The notes under the pieces are model-generated. The model had not been told where the DNA came from. It ran no database searches and worked only from the letters and a program-made list of their open reading frames with translations. A DNA stretch of 64,000 nucleotides from Bacillus sp. EB600 (GTDB taxonomy: Bacteria; Bacillota; Bacilli; Bacillales; Cytobacillaceae): contig NZ_JAEVLT010000010.1 in NCBI RefSeq assembly GCF_024494385.1, forward strand, positions 62,001-126,000. The letters run 5' to 3'. The position numbers and the translations under genes were made by a program. Positions 55,211-64,000 of this stretch are shown here, piece after piece; the first letter of the stretch is position 1; each line of letters begins with the position of its first letter.

Positions 55211-55681
55211 TTATGAAAAACTTACTGCCAGCCGTGCGCTTGCCACTTTTTCATATGGTATTTCAACCATTTTCTTTCGTGTTTTTATTTTCGCTTCGAT
55301 TGAAACCATGTTGCCATCAAAGCTTGTTAAAATTCCTTCGAAAGTTTTTTCGCCATCAATTGGCTCATATGTTTTGACAAAAACGTTTTTGCCAATAACT
55401 TTCTCAAAATCCTTTTCCTTTTTCAACGGTCTTTCGGCACCAGGAGAGGATACTTCAAGAAAATAATTATGGGGAATCGGATCAATTTCATCTAGTTTTT
55501 CGCTAAGCTTTTCACTTACAAGCCCACATTCTTCAATATCAACGCCATTGTCCTTGTCGATATAAACACGCAAAAACCAATTTTTTCCTTCTTTTACATA
55601 TTCAACTTCAACCAGTTCTAACCCAAGCTCGCTGGTGATTGGCGCAGCTAGTTCTTCTACTATTTCTGTGACTTTGCTCAT
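55211..55681 (-). CDS. rimP: Ribosome maturation factor RimP
   Basis: A 156-residue 30S maturation factor (YlxS in B. subtilis). It has the N-terminal alpha/beta domain ([20 protein letters not shown]) and a C-terminal Sm-like domain (about 85-155) with [14 protein letters not shown]. The start has AAGGGGG 6-7 nt before. It opens the nusA-infB operon, upstream of which there is a terminator for polC. Confidence 0.97.
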   Translation of the reverse strand: MSKVTEIVEELAAPITSELGLELVEVEYVKEGKNWFLRVYIDKDNGVDIEECGLVSEKLSEKLDEIDPIPHNYFLEVSSPGAERPLKKEKDFEKVIGKNVFVKTYEPIDGEKTFEGILTSFDGNMVSIEAKIKTRKKMVEIPYEKVASARLAVSFS

Positions 55682-55810
55682 GCTTAACCCCCTTTTTCAA
55701 AATTTTTCACCCTTATTTTACGTATTAAACGGGAAGTTCTTTCAATTTACCATGCAGCTTTTTTAAGCAATCGGTTTTAATTTTCCGTTTTTTTCTATAC
55801 ACAAGACAAA

Positions 55811-55830
55811 AGAGCGGGTTGCCCCACTCT
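55811..55830 (-). terminator. polC terminator
   Basis: An 8-bp stem with one G-T pair (55811-55818 with 55823-55830), a GCAA loop and TTTTGTCTT on the minus strand, about 115 nt after the polC stop. Confidence 0.75.
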
Positions 55831-55901
55831 TGATCACACGAGAGTATATCTTAGTATTTCCAATAAAACTATACCATAACCAAATAATAGTTGCAAACCA
55901 T

Positions 55902-55931
55902 AAAAGCGGAAACGCCCGTTTTGCGGGCTTA
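55902..55931 (+). repeat. Short AAAAGCGGAA repeat fragment after polC
   Basis: AAAAGCGGAAACGCCCGTTT matches the left end of the longer copies with a single change, followed by a GCCCG/CGGGC hairpin. It is 14 bp from the polC stop. Confidence 0.55.
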
Positions 55932-55944
55932 AGTCAGCCCCGTT

Positions 55945-58900
55945 TTAAAATAGTGACAATTGGTTTTGATCCGGCAAATCAGCAAGGCAGCCTTGGTTAT
56001 CCAAGTATTCAATTATCGTTTTGGATACTTTTCCACGCTGCTGCAAATCTTCTTTTGATAAGAACTCACCTTTTTCCCTTGCTTTAACAATATTAAGGGC
56101 AACGTTTGTCCCAAGACCTGGAATGGCATTAAATGGAGGAATCAACGTATTTCCCTCAATTGTAAAATCAGTGGCAGCTGATTTATATAAATTGATTTTC
56201 TGGAAGGAGTAGCCTCTTTCCGTCATTTCAAGTGCAAGTTCTAAAACGGTTAATAAGCTCTTCTCTTTATTAGAAGCATCAAGGCCTTTCGCATTGATTT
56301 CGATAATCTTTGCACGGATCGCTTCAGAGCCATTTGCCATTGCTTCAACATCGAAATCCTCCGCACGAACTGTAAAGTAGGCGGTATAGTAAAGCAGCGG
56401 ATGATGGACTTTAAAGTAGGCTATCCGAATCGCCATTAAAACATAAGCAGCGGCGTGGGCTTTTGGGAACATATACTTGATTTTTTTACAGGAATCAATG
56501 TACCATTCCGGTACTTCATTTTTCCGCATTTCCGCTTCCATTTCGTCTGTTAAACCTTTCCCTTTACGGACAGATTCCATAATTTTAAATGCAAACGACG
56601 GGTCAAGCCCTTGGTAAATAAGGTAAACCATAATATCGTCACGGCAGCCAATAACCTCGCTCAGAATACAAGTGCCATTTTGAATTAACTCCTGGGCATT
56701 GCCGAGCCAAACGTCTGTCCCGTGTGAAAGCCCTGAAATCTGAACTAATTCCGAAAATGTCGTTGGCTTGGTCTCTTCAAGCATCTGCCGAACAAATCTT
56801 GTACCAAATTCCGGAATCCCCAGTGTCCCGGTTTTACACATAATTTGTTCCGCTGTTACCCCAAGTGACTCAGGACCGCTGAAAATTTTCATGACATCCG
56901 GGTCATCTGTTGGAATTGTTTTTGGATCAATGCCGCTTAAATCCTGCAGCATTCTGATGACGGTTGGATCATCATGTCCCAGAATATCAAGCTTTAATAC
57001 ATTATCATGAATGGAGTGGAAGTCAAAGTGTGTTGTCCGCCATTCGCTTGTCCGATCATCTGCAGGAAATTGTATCGGTGAAAAATCATAAATATCCATA
57101 TAATCAGGGATAACAATAATACCGCCTGGATGCTGTCCAGTCGTTCTTTTTACACCCGTGCAGCCAGAGGCAAGCCGGTCAATTTCGGCACCTCGGTAAT
57201 GAAGATTGTTATCCTGCTGGTACGCTTTCACGTAACCAAAAGCCGTTTTGTCAGCAACCGTACCAATGGTTCCAGCGCGGAAAACATTATCTCCGCCAAA
57301 CAATACTTTGGTATAATCATGGGCAGTCGGCTGATATTCACCTGAGAAGTTCAAGTCAATATCCGGAACTTTATCTCCTTTAAAACCAAGGAAGGTTTCA
57401 AAAGGGATATCATGGCCGTCTTTCCGGTATTTTGCCCCGCAGTTTGGACAATTTTTATCAGGTAAGTCAAAACCTGAGCCGACCGAACCATCGGCAATAA
57501 ATTCGGACGTTTTACAGTTTGGACATACATAGTGCGGCGGCAATGCATTTACTTCAGTGATGTCTGACATGGTTGCCACGAGTGATGAACCAACCGAACC
57601 ACGTGATCCAACCAGGTAGCCATCATCAAGAGATTTTTTTACAAGTTTATGGGCAATTAAGTAAATAACCGAAAACCCATGGCCGATGATACTGTTTAAT
57701 TCCTTTTCAAGCCGTGCTTCAACAATTTCCGGCAAAGAATCACCATAAATTTTTCTGGCCCTCGTATAGCTTAGCTCACGCATTTCTTCTTCGGCGCCTT
57801 CAATTTTTGGAGTATACAATTCTTCCTTTACCGGTGAAATTGCATCAATCATATCGGCAATTTTATTGGTATTTGTCACAACAATTTCTTTTGCCTTCTC
57901 TGCACCTAAAAATGAAAACTCATCCAGCATTTCATTTGTAGTCCGGAAATGGACATCCGGCAGTTTGTGGCGGTTAAGCGGATTTGCACCGCCTTGTGAG
58001 TTAATTAAAATTTTTCGGTAAATCTTATCGTTTTCATTTAAATAATGAACATTTCCTGTTGCGACGACCGGAATGCCAAGTTTATCACCAAGTTTGACGA
58101 TATTTCCGATTATTTCTTCTAACGCCTTCTCATCACGAACAAGTTCCATTTCGATCAATGGTGCATAAACAGGCTTTGGCATGACTTCAAGATAGTCATA
58201 AAAACCGGCAAAAGCTTCAACTTCTTCAGGTGACTTTTGCATCATCCCTTCAAACACTTCACCCTTGTCACAGGCTGAACCGACAAGGATCCCTTCTCGA
58301 TACTTTTGAAGGACCGACCTTGGGATTCTTGGAACCCGGTAAAAATATTCAAGGTGAGCAATCGACACAAGCTTAAACATGTTCTTTAGGCCAACATCAT
58401 TTTGCGCTAGCAGCGTACAATGATAAGGTCTTGCACGCTGAAATGCGTTTCCTTTTCCCATGTTTTCATTTAACTGATCATGGTATTCAATTCCTTTTTC
58501 AAGGGCATCCTTTAACATTTTCAACAGTAAATAACCAGTCGCCTCGGCATCATAGATCGCACGGTGATGCTGGGTTAAATCGATATCGAATTTCTTTGCT
58601 AATGTATTTAAACGGTGATTTTTCATTTCAGGGTAGAGAAATCGCCCAAGTTCCAATGTATCGATAACAGGATTCTTTTCCTTTTCAAAGCCGATCTTTT
58701 TTAAGCTTGCATTCAAGAAGCCTATATCAAACGAGGCATTGTGCGCGACTAGAGTATCATTTCCTATCCAATCAGAGAACCTTTTGATTACCTCTTCGAT
58801 ATCAGGCGCAGTTTGAACCATGTCATCGGTGATGCTTGTTAAATTGATAGTTGTTGCAGATAAGCGGTGGTGCGGGTTAACAAATGATTCAAAGCGGTCA

Positions 58901-60267
58901 ATCACTTCGCCGCCGCGTATCTTTACCGCCCCGAGTTCAATAATCGTATTATAATAAGCTGAAAGCCCTGTTGTTTCAACGTCAAAAACAACAAACGTTT
59001 CTTCAGCTAAGAGGCGATGTGCCTCATTATAGGCAATCGGTACTCCATCGTCGACTAAATTTGCTTCAATTCCAAATAGAGTCTTGATACCATTCTTTTT
59101 ACCAGCACTATATGCTTCTGGAAACGATTGAGCAACAGCATGGTCTGTCACCGCAATCGCTTTATGTCCCCACTTGGCTGCCTGGGCAACAAGGGCTGCT
59201 ACCGGAGTAACAGCATCCATTTGACTCATAGGAGTATGAAGATGCAGTTCGACCCGTTTTTCATTTTCCGGTGCCGTATCCTTACGGCCAGGTGCCTTTA
59301 TCTCGTTAATATCATTACCAATCATAATTAAATCTCGTACAAATGTATCATTTTGAATGCTGCCTCTAACCTTCACCCACATGCCTTTTTTTACACGCTG
59401 ATAAAGAACAGCATCCTCTTTATCACGTGAAAACATTTTGACAAGGATAGAGCTTGTATAGTCGGTAACTTTAAAGGTTAACAACGTCCGCCCGCTTCGA
59501 AGCTCTCTCGTTTCAGCATCAAAAATGTACCCTTCAATTGCAATTCGTCTTTCTTCATCGACAATATCGATCAAGCTGCGGAATTCAGCATCTGCTTTAA
59601 TCGTAAGTCCGATCGTAAGCGGACCTTCACTCTCACCCGCATTATGATCTTTATCCGCTTCCTTCTTCTGCAATTCGACCATAGCCTGCATGGCTCGTTC
59701 TTGGTCTTCTTTTTGCTTTGCGATGAGGAATTGATTGTACTCATTATTTTTTTCTTCTATATTAACAACTGTCTCGAATGTAACAAGTGGAAAACCAAAA
59801 GCTTGATAAATAGTTGCGACCATCCCTGCATATTTACGCTTGATTGTCAGTCCCTCTGTCTCATTTCGAACGGATATTGTTACTTTATTTCCCTGAATAC
59901 TAGGAATCTGTTCGTTGAGCAGCTTGAGTAACGGCGGAGCAATCCCGTCCAACTGCTGAATGGAAGCATTCCAATAATCGGCAAATAGCTCGGGTGAAAA
60001 GCTTTGGTCAGAAACTTGAATATGATATGAAATTGCTGCAATATTTGAAAAAGCCCGTTCTAATAGTGAAGTAAAACGATTATATACTCGGAAGGGTAAA
60101 ATCTTTTCAAATAAAAATTGAAAATGCCATTTTCGTGCTTTTTTTTCTACTACAAGTTTTTCAATTTGTGCATTTTGAAAATGAACGACTTCAGTATCAT
60201 CCGTCATTTGGATTTGCTGGAGCAAGACATTAAATCGCTCTCTATTGCTTAAAGCATGTTCGCTCAT
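55945..60267 (-). CDS. polC: DNA polymerase III alpha subunit, PolC type
   Basis: A 1440-residue replicative polymerase with built-in proofreading, as in all low-GC Gram-positives. In order: N-terminal domains, an OB domain (about 235-320), a PHP domain split around the exonuclease ([18 protein letters not shown]), the DEDD exonuclease (about 415-580, [14 protein letters not shown]), a polymerase core with a zinc finger (CPNC...CPNC) and the metal motif [12 protein letters not shown], and the C-terminal HhH domain. The ATG at 60267 follows GGGAGAGA; 60282 is too early. It keeps both exonuclease and polymerase motifs. Confidence 0.98.
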   Translation of the reverse strand: MSEHALSNRERFNVLLQQIQMTDDTEVVHFQNAQIEKLVVEKKARKWHFQFLFEKILPFRVYNRFTSLLERAFSNIAAISYHIQVSDQSFSPELFADYWNASIQQLDGIAPPLLKLLNEQIPSIQGNKVTISVRNETEGLTIKRKYAGMVATIYQAFGFPLVTFETVVNIEEKNNEYNQFLIAKQKEDQERAMQAMVELQKKEADKDHNAGESEGPLTIGLTIKADAEFRSLIDIVDEERRIAIEGYIFDAETRELRSGRTLLTFKVTDYTSSILVKMFSRDKEDAVLYQRVKKGMWVKVRGSIQNDTFVRDLIMIGNDINEIKAPGRKDTAPENEKRVELHLHTPMSQMDAVTPVAALVAQAAKWGHKAIAVTDHAVAQSFPEAYSAGKKNGIKTLFGIEANLVDDGVPIAYNEAHRLLAEETFVVFDVETTGLSAYYNTIIELGAVKIRGGEVIDRFESFVNPHHRLSATTINLTSITDDMVQTAPDIEEVIKRFSDWIGNDTLVAHNASFDIGFLNASLKKIGFEKEKNPVIDTLELGRFLYPEMKNHRLNTLAKKFDIDLTQHHRAIYDAEATGYLLLKMLKDALEKGIEYHDQLNENMGKGNAFQRARPYHCTLLAQNDVGLKNMFKLVSIAHLEYFYRVPRIPRSVLQKYREGILVGSACDKGEVFEGMMQKSPEEVEAFAGFYDYLEVMPKPVYAPLIEMELVRDEKALEEIIGNIVKLGDKLGIPVVATGNVHYLNENDKIYRKILINSQGGANPLNRHKLPDVHFRTTNEMLDEFSFLGAEKAKEIVVTNTNKIADMIDAISPVKEELYTPKIEGAEEEMRELSYTRARKIYGDSLPEIVEARLEKELNSIIGHGFSVIYLIAHKLVKKSLDDGYLVGSRGSVGSSLVATMSDITEVNALPPHYVCPNCKTSEFIADGSVGSGFDLPDKNCPNCGAKYRKDGHDIPFETFLGFKGDKVPDIDLNFSGEYQPTAHDYTKVLFGGDNVFRAGTIGTVADKTAFGYVKAYQQDNNLHYRGAEIDRLASGCTGVKRTTGQHPGGIIVIPDYMDIYDFSPIQFPADDRTSEWRTTHFDFHSIHDNVLKLDILGHDDPTVIRMLQDLSGIDPKTIPTDDPDVMKIFSGPESLGVTAEQIMCKTGTLGIPEFGTRFVRQMLEETKPTTFSELVQISGLSHGTDVWLGNAQELIQNGTCILSEVIGCRDDIMVYLIYQGLDPSFAFKIMESVRKGKGLTDEMEAEMRKNEVPEWYIDSCKKIKYMFPKAHAAAYVLMAIRIAYFKVHHPLLYYTAYFTVRAEDFDVEAMANGSEAIRAKIIEINAKGLDASNKEKSLLTVLELALEMTERGYSFQKINLYKSAATDFTIEGNTLIPPFNAIPGLGTNVALNIVKAREKGEFLSKEDLQQRGKVSKTIIEYLDNQGCLADLPDQNQLSLF

Positions 60268-60381
60268 CGCTCTCTCTCCCATCTCTCAAATCTTCTCTCT
60301 GTTTAATTGTTATCAAGAAGTAATTATATCATATGACAGGATTCATTCGGGGATTTTCGACAGTTCCATTTTAAGTAAATA

Positions 60382-60412
60382 AGGAGGATGACCCAGTATG
60401 GATCACCCTCCT
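60382..60412 (-). terminator. proS terminator
   Basis: A long imperfect stem (about 60382-60393 with 60400-60412) starting 7 nt after the proS stop. The T-run is weak. Confidence 0.65.
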
Positions 60413-60418
60413 ATCGTG

Positions 60419-62119
60419 TTATTGTGCTGTTAATAACTCATTAATTTTTTCAAAAAGTTCTGCTTTAGGCACTTCAATCATTTCACCTGTTGTGCGAACC
60501 TTCACTTCGACAATACCTTCTGCAGCTTTTTTACCAACGGTAATCCTAATTGGCAAGCCAATAAGATCCGAATCCGCAAATTTCACACCTGGTCTTTCTT
60601 GGCGATCGTCAAATAAAACTTCATATTTCTTATTTAACTCTTTATAAAGAGTTTCAGCTAGTTCAGCTTGTGAATCGTCTTTCATGTTAATAGCAATTAA
60701 GTGCAATTGATATGGAGCGATGTTTGCCGGCCAAACAAGACCGTTTTCATCATTAAATTGTTCTGCTATCGCGGCAACCGTACGTGAAACCCCGATCCCA
60801 TAACACCCCATTATAAATGGCTTTGCTTTCCCATTTTCATCAAGGTAGGTCGCATTCATCGCTTCACTGTAGCGTGTTCCCAGTTTAAAGACATGGCCGA
60901 CTTCGATTCCTTTGGCAAACAAAATTTTTCCTTCTCCGTCTGGTGATGGATCGCCTTCTTGAATAAAGCGTAAATCAGCGTAGGAGTTAACCTCAAAATC
61001 ACGATCAGGGTTAACATTTAAATAGTGATAGTGTTCTTCGTTTGCACCGCAGACACCATTGACAATTGCTTTAACTGCATGATCAGCAACTATTTCTACA
61101 TTTTTTACACCAATTGGGCCAAGGGAACCAACTGTACAAGCCAATATTTCTTCCGTTTCTGCCGGTGAAGCTAATTCGACAACGCCAGCCCCTAACAAGT
61201 TTTTAAGTTTAATATCATTAACTTCATGGTCGCCTCGAACAAGTACAAGCACATACTTATCGTCTACTTTAAACAGCAGTGATTTGATTATTCTTTCAGC
61301 TTTAATTTGCAGGAAGTCAGAGACCTGATCGATCGTTTTTTGGTTTTCTGTTAAAACTTTCTCAATTTCTTTGGCAGTTTCGTCCATTCTTTGGTATTCA
61401 ATATTGACTGGAGCCATTTCGATGTTTGCTGCATAATTGGATGTATCGGAATAGGCAATCGTATCTTCTCCGATCTCCGATAAGACCATAAACTCATGTG
61501 TATCCTTACCACCCATTGCACCGGAATCGGCAATAACAGCCCGGAAATTCAACCCGCAGCGTCTGAACACATTTGAATAGGCATCAAATAAGTCTTGATA
61601 GACTTCATCTAAGCTCTCCTGATTGGAGTGGAAGGAATAAGCATCCTTCATCACAAACTCACGGCCGCGCAGCAACCCAAAGCGAGGGCGCTTTTCATCT
61701 CGAAATTTCGTCTGAATTTGGTATAAAGTTAGCGGCAATCTTTTGTAGGACTTTACTTCATCACGGACAAGACTCGTGATGACTTCCTCATGTGTTGCAC
61801 CAAGGGCAAACTCACGCTCATGTCGGTCCTTTAAACGCATTAACTCGGGTCCATATGTATACCAACGGCCAGATTCCTGCCATAACTCTGCAGCTTGAAG
61901 CGCTGGCATTAACAATTCTACTGCGCCGGCATTATCCATTTCTTCGCGGACAATGGCCTCAACCTTTTGAAGAACTCTTTTGCCAAGTGGCATATAACTG
62001 TATACCCCGCTTGCATTTTGCCGAATAAAACCTGCTTTAAGAAGAAGTTGATGGCTTTTTGTATCCGCATCTGCCGGAATTTGTCTAAGTGTTGGAATAA
62101 GCGTTTTTGTTTGTCTCAT
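60419..62119 (-). CDS. proS: Prolyl-tRNA synthetase
   Basis: A 566-residue class II synthetase of the bacterial type with the editing insertion (INS) in the middle (about 220-400). Class II motif 2 is in [17 protein letters not shown] (about 138-154) and motif 3 in [13 protein letters not shown] (about 440). The start [13 protein letters not shown] at 62119 matches B. subtilis ProS, with GAGGTG 10 nt upstream; 62137 is too early. The 119-nt gap to rasP has a hairpin. Confidence 0.97.
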   Translation of the reverse strand: MRQTKTLIPTLRQIPADADTKSHQLLLKAGFIRQNASGVYSYMPLGKRVLQKVEAIVREEMDNAGAVELLMPALQAAELWQESGRWYTYGPELMRLKDRHEREFALGATHEEVITSLVRDEVKSYKRLPLTLYQIQTKFRDEKRPRFGLLRGREFVMKDAYSFHSNQESLDEVYQDLFDAYSNVFRRCGLNFRAVIADSGAMGGKDTHEFMVLSEIGEDTIAYSDTSNYAANIEMAPVNIEYQRMDETAKEIEKVLTENQKTIDQVSDFLQIKAERIIKSLLFKVDDKYVLVLVRGDHEVNDIKLKNLLGAGVVELASPAETEEILACTVGSLGPIGVKNVEIVADHAVKAIVNGVCGANEEHYHYLNVNPDRDFEVNSYADLRFIQEGDPSPDGEGKILFAKGIEVGHVFKLGTRYSEAMNATYLDENGKAKPFIMGCYGIGVSRTVAAIAEQFNDENGLVWPANIAPYQLHLIAINMKDDSQAELAETLYKELNKKYEVLFDDRQERPGVKFADSDLIGLPIRITVGKKAAEGIVEVKVRTTGEMIEVPKAELFEKINELLTAQ

Positions 62120-62164
62120 TTTTTCATTGCACCTCATTTACGTTTACTTCACTTATTATAATGG

Positions 62165-62191
62165 CAAACCCCCGTTTTACAACAGGGGTTT
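62165..62191 (-). terminator. rasP terminator
   Basis: A 7-bp AAACCCC/GGGGTTT stem (62165-62171 with 62185-62191) after the rasP stop. The T-run is weak, so read-through into proS is possible. Confidence 0.6.
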
Positions 62192-62204
62192 ATTAAAACT
62201 GTTT

Positions 62205-62236
62205 AGCTCAAGCGGCTTGAGTACTTCCGCTTTTTT
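62205..62236 (-). repeat. AAAAGCGGAAG-type hairpin after rasP
   Basis: AAAAAAAGCGGAAGTACTC on the minus strand, directly after the rasP stop, pairs AAGCGG with CCGCTT and CTCAAG with CTTGAG. It resembles the left end of the dispersed family. Confidence 0.45.
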
Positions 62237-62238
62237 TA

Positions 62239-63501
62239 TTATTTCAGAAAAAATCTCTGGATGTCATTCCATGTAACTACAAGCATTAATAGCATCAGAA
62301 GGGCGAAACCAATAAAATGCACCATACCTTCCTTTTGCTTATCAATCGGTTTTCCCCTTAATCCTTCGATTGCAAAAAACATCAGCCTGCCGCCATCCAA
62401 TGCTGGAATTGGTAAGAGGTTCATGATGCCAAGGTTAATGCTCAGAACTCCGGCCCATTTCATTAAGTAGTATATTCCTGATTTCGCGACGGCATCAGTA
62501 GACGCATAAATTCCAACCGGACCTGAGAGCATATTGATGGAAAATTGACCTGTCACTAATTTTTCAAGTGAAACAAAAATTTGCTTTGTCCAAAAATAAG
62601 TCTCTTGAAAGCCTGACTTAACTGCCTGGACAGGTGACTTTTCAACCGGGCTATATACACCTATCAGCCCAATTTTTTCACCTTCAACTTTTTTTTCAAT
62701 TGGTGTGACCACAATTTCCATATCCTTGCCAGCTCGATTGATTGTAAAATCAAGCTTTTTATTCGGATTTTTACGAATCAATTCAACAACATCTGCCCAA
62801 CTGGAAATTTCCGATCCATTGATGCTTTGAACAATATCACCTTGTTGCAAACCAGCTGCTTTTGCGGCACCATCTGGGGTAATCTCCCCAAGCTTAGGAT
62901 CGTTTGTTGGCACGCCCTGCAATAAGGCAATGATAATAAATACTACAAATGCTAAGACAAAGTTCATCAAGGGTCCAGCAAAAATCGTCATTGTCCTTTG
63001 CGCCAATGTCTTGTACCCAAATTGACGGTCAACTGGTGCGATTTGGGTTTCAGCACCATTTTCAACAATGACCGCTGTTGGGAGAACTGAAAAGGTCTCC
63101 ATATTGTCTGGATCATCTTCGGGGAATCCTTTTATGAATAAATCCTTTTCAATATCTGCTTGTTCTACTTCGACAATTCGGCATTTAGGATACTTTTCCT
63201 TATTATTTAAGATAAGTTTCGTGACTTTGTTTTCTTTATCAAATAGCAGGCCAATTCGATATCCTGGCTTAATTTCAACCACTTCTGGATCTTCTCCAGC
63301 CATTCGGACATAGCCGCCAATCGGCAATAACCGAATATTATACGTCGTTTCACCTTTTTTATGGGAGAATACCTTTGGTCCAAATCCAATTGCAAATTCA
63401 CGGCATAATATACCTGCTCTCTTTGCAAAAAAGAAATGGCCCCATTCATGAAAGAAAACGAGTGCGCCAAAGATTACAATAAAGGCAATAACTGTACTCA
63501 A
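62239..63501 (-). CDS. rasP: Site-2 protease RasP (RseP)
   Basis: A 420-residue intramembrane zinc protease that cuts anti-sigma factors (RsiW in B. subtilis) and clears signal peptides. HEWGH in the first helix (about 18-22) and the LDG motif in LLPIPALDGGR (about 365) form the active site, and a PDZ domain lies between (about 190-275). The TTG at 63501 fits the family start LSTVIAFIVIFG, with AAAGGTGG before; the GTG at 63513 is too close to that site. It is 18 nt from the dxr stop. The B. subtilis names are rasP and yluC. Confidence 0.94.
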   Translation of the reverse strand: MSTVIAFIVIFGALVFFHEWGHFFFAKRAGILCREFAIGFGPKVFSHKKGETTYNIRLLPIGGYVRMAGEDPEVVEIKPGYRIGLLFDKENKVTKLILNNKEKYPKCRIVEVEQADIEKDLFIKGFPEDDPDNMETFSVLPTAVIVENGAETQIAPVDRQFGYKTLAQRTMTIFAGPLMNFVLAFVVFIIIALLQGVPTNDPKLGEITPDGAAKAAGLQQGDIVQSINGSEISSWADVVELIRKNPNKKLDFTINRAGKDMEIVVTPIEKKVEGEKIGLIGVYSPVEKSPVQAVKSGFQETYFWTKQIFVSLEKLVTGQFSINMLSGPVGIYASTDAVAKSGIYYLMKWAGVLSINLGIMNLLPIPALDGGRLMFFAIEGLRGKPIDKQKEGMVHFIGFALLMLLMLVVTWNDIQRFFLK

Positions 63502-63519
63502 ATATATAACCACCTTTTT

Positions 63520-64000
63520 TTATAGAAGTGAATGTACATACTGTCTCGTTTCTTTGTCAACTTCCTGTATGAGAGCAAGGCTGGGATTTTCAATTGTCTG
63601 ATGGCTGATGAGTGCCTTTTCAACAAGGTCTTCAATTTGCAGGAAGCGAATTCTACCTTCCAAAAAGGCCACTGACGCTACCTCGTTGGCAGCATTTAAT
63701 ACAGTTGGCATTGTCCCGCCTTTTTTACCTGCTTCATAAGCAAATTTCAGACAGCGAAACCGCTCAAAATCCATCTCTTTAAAGTGTAACATGCCAACTT
63801 CGGCTAGATTTAACCGTTTTGCCGATAAAAGCGGCAAGCGATCGGGATAAGTGAGTGCCAACTGGATTGGCACCCTCATGTCAGGTGAACCTAGTTGAGC
63901 AATGATGCTGCTATCATGAAATTCAACCATGGAATGAATAATACTTTCTTTATGAAGCAGTACATCTATTTTTTCATAAGGCATATTAAACAGCCAATGT
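63520..64000 (-). CDS. dxr: 1-deoxy-D-xylulose 5-phosphate reductoisomerase (C-terminal part)
   Basis: About 160 residues of the C-terminal region; the start lies beyond the window edge. The frame is open to base 64000 and reads [23 protein letters not shown] at its start (only part quoted: [12 protein letters not shown]), the known IspC/Dxr C-terminal region, followed by SIVEFHD-like MVEFHDSS and LNAANEVA. It is the second step of the MEP isoprenoid pathway. It precedes rasP closely, so they are probably one operon. Confidence 0.95.
   Translation of the reverse strand, partial: HWLFNMPYEKIDVLLHKESIIHSMVEFHDSSIIAQLGSPDMRVPIQLALTYPDRLPLLSAKRLNLAEVGMLHFKEMDFERFRCLKFAYEAGKKGGTMPTVLNAANEVASVAFLEGRIRFLQIEDLVEKALISHQTIENPSLALIQEVDKETRQYVHSLL

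Noticed and set aside
55067..55211. Small gene between rimP and nusA
   Set aside because: No frame with a ribosome site; only a short AT palindrome.
62120..62238. T-box leader upstream of proS
   Set aside because: The gap is only 119 bp, with simple hairpins and no T-box core sequence or specifier loop.

Overview
The window is a low-GC chromosomal segment of an endospore-forming Bacillaceae member. Nearly all genes are on the minus strand, so transcription runs from high to low coordinates. In that direction the order is dxr, rasP, proS, polC, rimP-nusA-ylxR-ylxQ-infB-ylxP-rbfA-truB-ribF, rpsO, pnp, ylxY, mlpA, ymxH, spoVFA-spoVFB, asd-dapG-dapA, rnjB, tepA, ylzJ, spoIIIE, ymfC, a BMP-type nucleoside ABC transporter, ymfF-ymfH, ymfI, ymfJ, ymfK, rodZ-like ymfM, pgsA, cinA, recA, rny, ymdB, spoVS, korAB, miaB, ricA (ymcA) and cotE. 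This is the conserved Bacillus core order as I know it from B. subtilis. The spore genes (spoVS, spoVFAB, cotE, spoIIIE) confirm a spore former. The genus cannot be fixed from this window alone.

From 64000 to about 38000 are housekeeping genes for isoprenoids, membrane proteolysis, replication, translation initiation, RNA decay, and the aspartate/dipicolinate branch. From 38000 to about 17000 are RNase J2, TepA, SpoIIIE, the nucleoside transporter with a GntR regulator and its probable palindromic operator, two M16 peptidase-like proteins, EF-P reductase, RodZ, PgsA and CinA. From 17000 to 6000 are RecA with a LexA box, RNase Y with a near-consensus sigma-A promoter, YmdB, SpoVS, a 2-oxoacid:ferredoxin oxidoreductase, MiaB, RicA and CotE.

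Below 6000 the B. subtilis order stops: mutS-mutL do not follow cotE. A less conserved segment carries a small hypothetical protein, a protein-kinase-like protein, an IclR regulator, a copper-chaperone-like SCO lipoprotein, a YlmA-type ABC ATPase, two small genes and a secreted GH25 muramidase cut by the window edge.

The most unusual items are these. (1) A tRNA-like gene at 4164-4248 keeps every tertiary-contact position of a class I tRNA but has an anticodon arm 12 nt too long. It has its own promoter and lies antisense inside the iclR transcription unit. (2) A 12-copy tandem array between cinA and recA has 11 copies in exact 21-bp register, two DNA turns. (3) An eroded Lon-like AAA protease gene remains next to ymfK. 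(4) A dispersed repeat family begins AAAAGCGGAAG. (5) RicA carries an extended His/Asp tail. No CRISPR array, insertion sequence, prophage or complete new defence system was found.
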